64,000 nucleotides of DNA from Turritopsis dohrnii (lineage: Eukaryota; Cnidaria; Hydrozoa; Anthoathecata; Oceaniidae): assembly GCA_027922465.2 (NCBI GenBank), contig BQMF02000021.1, forward strand, positions 682,001 to 746,000, written 5' to 3'. Made by a program: the position numbers and the translations under genes. Of this stretch, positions 60,601 through 64,000 are shown piece after piece. The notes beneath the pieces are model-generated. The model had not been told where the DNA came from. It saw only the letters and a program-made list of their open reading frames with translations, and made no database searches. Positions within the stretch are counted from its first letter, which is position 1, and each line of letters opens with the position of its first letter.

Positions 60601-62503
60601 AAATTTTATCCATCACATACCTGTGTCAAATGTCATATAAAATAAGTTTGATATCATTCGAAGCATGAAAGATGAAAGAAGCCTGGAAGAAAGTAGTAGT
60701 TTCAGATGCAAAGTGTTGGATCTGTGCCACAAGTCTTTTGAAAACAAGATCTTTGTAATATTAGGAAAATAGAACTAAAAAATTTAAGTGAAACAATAAT
60801 ACAATGAAACAAAATTGTGGCTAGAAAACTAAATACCAAACTTCTTTTCCACCCGAACTAGGTCAATAACTAATCAGAATAGTATCTTGATAACTAAGTT
60901 TAAAAAGAACAACGATGTATCACATTGAAGATGTCACTGTCCTGAAAATGATTTAGAAAATAAATCGAAAATTAAACACTATCATACACTTCGAATTTTA
61001 ATGTTATGAAGATGCTACTCGGATAAAAACCACTAAATACCATAAATACCTCAAAGAACACGTTAAGTCAAGTTTTTGGCCTACAGCAATCATCACGTCT
61101 TTAGCCCCTTTGCAGTACCATCGATCACCTTCAGCTATTTTATCAACAACCATGGAGCTAATGCGTTCCAAGTTCTTGTTCATAAATTTCAATGCCTTAT
61201 AAACGTATTGAGTTACATCATCTTCCTTGAAAATCACCCGTTCCAGTCTTTCCATCAATCTGAAAAGAAGAAATTAGTATTAAGTTATTGATGTAGATGG
61301 AGATCCGAATCCAAAACAAATTCTCCACCATGATTAGTCATATCGAAAGTGAAACAAAAATATGAAATTGCTCTCGGGCGCGTTTAGGGTGGTATTTCAG
61401 CGTCATACATTCACTTGCAAATCGGGGCGGAGGTCGGTTCATTTAGGAAAACAGCCTCAAACTAAGTGATTCTAATCCTACACAAGATGCTTAGAAGACT
61501 TGTTGGGTGATGAAACAACGAGCCAAAGATTCCTTACGTTGTTTCAGGTCCAGGTTCAGGTTCAGGTTCAGGTCCAGGTTGAGTCATTGGTTCTCCGCTT
61601 GGTAAAGAATGTGTTATAGGCGTAGTTGGAGGAGAGGTTCTTCTATCTGGATGAGTTGTTGGGTTTTCGCTTGGTAAAGAATGTGTTATAGGCGTAGTTG
61701 GAGGAGAGGTTCTTCCATCTGGGTGAGTTGTTGGGTTTTCGCTTGGTAAAGAATTGTCTCCCTCCCGGATAGTAGTGTCAGTGGTGCTCCGTTCTTCATA
61801 CGATGGAGTTGTCACACTTTCCTTTGGTTGTCGTTGTTGTTCTATTTGAGCCAATGCAAGTTGGTGAGCCAACATAACAACTGGAAAAAAAAGAAGAAAA
61901 ATAAAGAAACAGAACAATAAGAAACGAAATTTAACAAAATGATCTTCTTTAAAGTCTATTACTACCCCTGCGGCGGGCAACTTTGTTGACAAACCGCTGC
62001 GAAGGATGAAATTCTAACACACTATTATAAGAATGCCCTTTATCGCAGTATATTTTTGACGATTTTGCCGACTGGGACAGAACATGCTGAAAAATGATAG
62101 AAATACTATCAAAGAGGCTGTTTATATGAGAGGCGGGATGGAACGTTTGCCGGGCGGGACGGGACAAAAAACGGGATCCCGCCTCCATTGAAGTTTTCAT
62201 AAAAAATCGATCTCGTGTTTACATGAAGTTAATGTCAGTAAAAATTTTTACCTGGATTACTATTCTTACATATTTTTTGAAGTCAAGAGAAATTTATTAC
62301 AACTACAACAAAAACAAAAACATTTGCTTAATTAGAAAAATCAAGGGTTTGAAAATTGAGATGGATGGAGAATTGACACATTGTTTTTTTGAAGTTCAAC
62401 TCGGTGAAAAGTTAGGATATCCACGATGCCAGTTTGTCAATAATCCCTAAGTATAATGTAAAGAATACATACTTGACAGAACAATAAATTTTTTAAAATC
62501 CAT
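42686..62503 (-). CDS. Gene 2: REJ, GAIN/GPS and SEA-like single-pass surface protein (28 exons)
   Basis: Exons: 62503-62473, 61880-61538, 61259-61050, 60620-60434, 60099-59988, 59548-59391, 59286-58590, 58383-58132, 57985-57799, 57049-56767, 56609-56221, 56146-55977, 55251-55074, 54677-54523, 51988-51834, 51755-51659, 51543-51345, 50982-50774, 49949-49743, 49504-49319, 48992-48807, 48576-48461, 47696-47562, 46585-46262, 45832-45632, 45500-44574, 43083-43032, and probably 42711-42686. All junctions hold phase; about 2123 residues. A signal peptide ([10 protein letters not shown] spliced to [11 protein letters not shown]) is followed by a Pro/Thr repeat region. Next come unknown domains, Cys-rich blocks ([24 protein letters not shown]) and a REJ-like region of about residues 950-1530 ([19 protein letters not shown]). 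Then come GAIN (about 1570-1790), GPS (1790-1826; CHVW...[12 protein letters not shown], without the cleavage triplet), a Gly-Asp linker (1880-1937), a SEA-like domain with GSIVV (1995-1999) and a membrane helix (2065-2089). The first 26 exons are well supported; the last exon has competing acceptors. Confidence 0.82.
43641..44433. mobile_element. 793-bp MITE whose 119-bp inverted repeats are themselves tandem arrays
   Basis: Both ends start TACACCAGTAAATGTCGCAA (right end read inverted) and continue with units of CAACAGTAAATGTCGCAA and variants (GGATATGTCGCAA, CGTCGCCAGTAAATGTCGCA). The arms match for about 119 bp with roughly six differences. More isolated AAATGTCGC units occur just inside each arm. 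The centre is non-coding. It sits in the gene 2 intron between the GPS/SEA/membrane exon and the first tail exon. No target duplication is evident. Confidence 0.88.
45056..45227 (-). repeat. Hexanucleotide repeat encoding a Gly-Asp linker in gene 2
   Basis: About 29 tandem GGN-GAY (rarely GGN-AAY) codon pairs on the minus strand keep the gene 2 frame and encode (Gly-Asp)n with a few Gly-Asn. It lies between the Thr-rich stretch after the GPS and the SEA-like domain. Other frames give Ser-Pro or Met-Val repeats and are shadows. Confidence 0.93.
45910..46000 (-). repeat. Fold-back MITE family, copy in a gene 2 intron (46 kb)
   Basis: It has family-like halves TTGAAGAATCACTGCAAAGG and CACTCTTCGCAG around ATTGAAATATATATACAG, but is degenerate. 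It lies in the intron between gene 2 exons 24 and 25. Confidence 0.45.
47140..47240 (-). repeat. Fold-back MITE family, copy in a gene 2 intron (47 kb)
   Basis: Outer parts GTTGAAAAATCACCGTGGAG and ACTTTGTCGCAGTGAC pair with the family ends. It lies in the intron between gene 2 exons 23 and 24. Confidence 0.5.
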
Positions 62504-64000
62504 TGTCAGTGTAAGTCCACCAGACGATTTTCCAGACTTTTCTATAACTTTTTCTTGAGAATGATTCCAATATATTCTCAAACTATAATATTAGAAAGAA
62601 AATCAACCGGAACACTTGCAAATTTCGTCAAATAATATTTGAAAAAAGTTTGTCAGAATGTTTTTTTGAAAAAAAAAGAAGAAGAAAAGTACCTGCTCCG
62701 AAAGTGAATCCAGTGAATATTGATAAATAATTCATGTTTTCATGAAGATGAATGAGCACTATTCAACAGCGATCTCAAAATAAGTAGTTTATAAATAAAT
62801 GATTTTTGCTTGCATTCAACTTGCTGATTCCTTCAATCATGAATTATTTAACTTTGTCGATGTAAGGTTTCACAAAGCCGATATTTATTTATGCTGTGTT
62901 TTTCAAACGCCATGGTGTCGCATGTAGCCATTGAAAAAAACGCACGTATAGTGAATTAGCTTTATTAATAATTTAAATAAAAACTCATGGAAATGGAAAA
63001 AATAAATAAAACAGTAATGTATAAACAAACGCAAGCTCTCCATGCAATTACAGAAAATTCGAACCGCGGTCCTTTGTAGTTCTTCTCTGGTAAATCGCAA
63101 GACTTTGAAGTTTACGGTGGAATATGAGTGCCATTTTTTTCTTCTTCCTTTTTTTGGTTCAAAAATCCGCCACATTTTCTGTCCTTTCACGAATTTTTTA
63201 TACTTTTTCTAATTAGGCAATGTGAATCTCAGTGGGCAAAATCGTAAAAAAAGTCACTACGACGATGAGCATTTTCATCGAAATTGTGTGTATATTTCTA
63301 TAGAAATTTACTCCTTCACAGTAGTTTTATAACAAGTATGCCGGCTGGCAATTTGAAAATATTAATGATTAAATCTATTGTTTTCTTATCAGTACTTGCG
63401 TTTATAAAATTCCTTTCCTTTGTAACTTGTTAGAATTCTACATAATCTAATACGTTTCCAGTATACACAAATGTTGTCTTGAATCGACACAGTGCTCAAT
63501 ATTTGTTTAAATTACAAAGAGGGCTAGATACCATAGGTCAAGAAAAGACGATTTGCTTTATCGGCTCAGTACTCGGAGTTTCATGTCCGCATAGGCGAAC
63601 AATCTTCAGCTTCGGCTATATACGTTTCCAGTATATATTTTTTCCTTATGATTATCCCTTATCGTAATATTTATGAAAAATAATCCAGGAAATTCCAAAA
63701 ATATTTGAATTAAAACGTTGGCGTGTTAATTTTTTTTTTCAATTGTTGTCGGTTGTACGAAGCTAATCACCTACGAACCGAAGGAAAGATTTGGAAATTC
63801 AACTAAACTTTTTCAGGTATTTGAGTAACTAAAGAGGCTATCCTTGGTAAACATTCGTAAAATAAAAATAAAACAAGATGCCTTAACAGGCAAAAGGATT
63901 TCTGCCAAAATCTGCTGAAATATGAAAGAAAAAGCATATGACATATTTGAAAAAGGTTATGTGATTTCCAAAATAAAAAATCACATTTCTAATGTATATA
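62504..64000. other. No gene recognised upstream of gene 2; repeats only
   Basis: The part next to 62503 should contain the 5' UTR and promoter of gene 2, but no clear element is visible. Further right are a fold-back MITE copy (63234-63342) and a 15-bp direct repeat (63451-63465, 63621-63635) bracketing about 155 bp. Short frames at 62903-63190 (-) and 63479-63667 (+) have no known motif. Confidence 0.4.
63234..63342 (+). repeat. Fold-back MITE family, best copy
   Basis: It begins GGGCAAAATCGTAAAAAAAG and ends GTTTTATAACAAGTATGCC. The halves are inverted relatives (GTCACTACGA versus CACAGTAGTTTTAT read backwards) around the palindrome TTTCTATAGAAAT. Related copies occur elsewhere in the window in both orientations. 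Confidence 0.65.

Noticed and set aside
61881..61992. Upstream extension MSTKLPAAG... with a Phe-rich hydrophobic stretch as N-terminus of gene 2
   Set aside because: The Phe-rich run is a translated polypyrimidine tract before a CCAG acceptor; splicing to the small exon at 62503-62473 gives a proper signal peptide in the correct phase.

Overview
The window is AT-rich metazoan DNA. Split genes with GT-AG introns, a seven-helix receptor, receptor-for-egg-jelly/GAIN-type surface proteins and many DNA transposons point to an invertebrate. The HIRAN, pogo, Harbinger, Mutator-like and DIRS relics resemble multicopy families I associate with cnidarians, so a cnidarian is my best guess (inference only). 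No RNA gene or CRISPR array was found.

Layout. Positions 1-9.8 kb hold a broken DIRS-like gag, an ACGT-rich repeat with a tRNA-like insert, a 128-bp satellite and otherwise empty DNA. A two-exon GPCR gene lies at 9.8-11.1 kb (+). A decayed composite element at 12.6-14.5 kb carries a HIRAN-domain relic head to head with a pogo-type transposase relic. An eight-exon gene at 14.7-21.5 kb (-), here gene 1, encodes a single-pass protein with GAIN/GPS and SEA-like segments. From 23.5 to 36 kb is a transposon nest: a Harbinger transposase split by a helentron-like element, a small TTA-flanked MITE, and an 8.1-kb TTA-flanked composite containing a second helentron-like copy, four head-to-tail Helitrons and a Mutator-like relic. 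36-42.6 kb is almost empty. The rest (42.7-62.5 kb, -) is gene 2, at least 26 coding exons plus two tail exons: a secreted-type N-terminus, cysteine-rich blocks, a REJ region, GAIN/GPS, a Gly-Asp linker, a SEA-like domain, one membrane helix and a short tail.

Genes 1 and 2 are paralogues. The last six introns have matching phases and positions relative to the GPS, SEA and membrane segments, although sequence has diverged strongly. In both, the GPS has lost the His-Leu-Ser/Thr cleavage triplet. Gene 2, but not gene 1, has a G-S-I-V-V motif where SEA domains self-cleave. By family analogy they would be cell-surface recognition or adhesion proteins (sea-urchin REJ1 and the polycystins are the known relatives with REJ and GPS modules), but the specific role is unknown.

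Exon models were built by hand from splice signals, reading phase and codon continuity; no alignment or transcript data were available.
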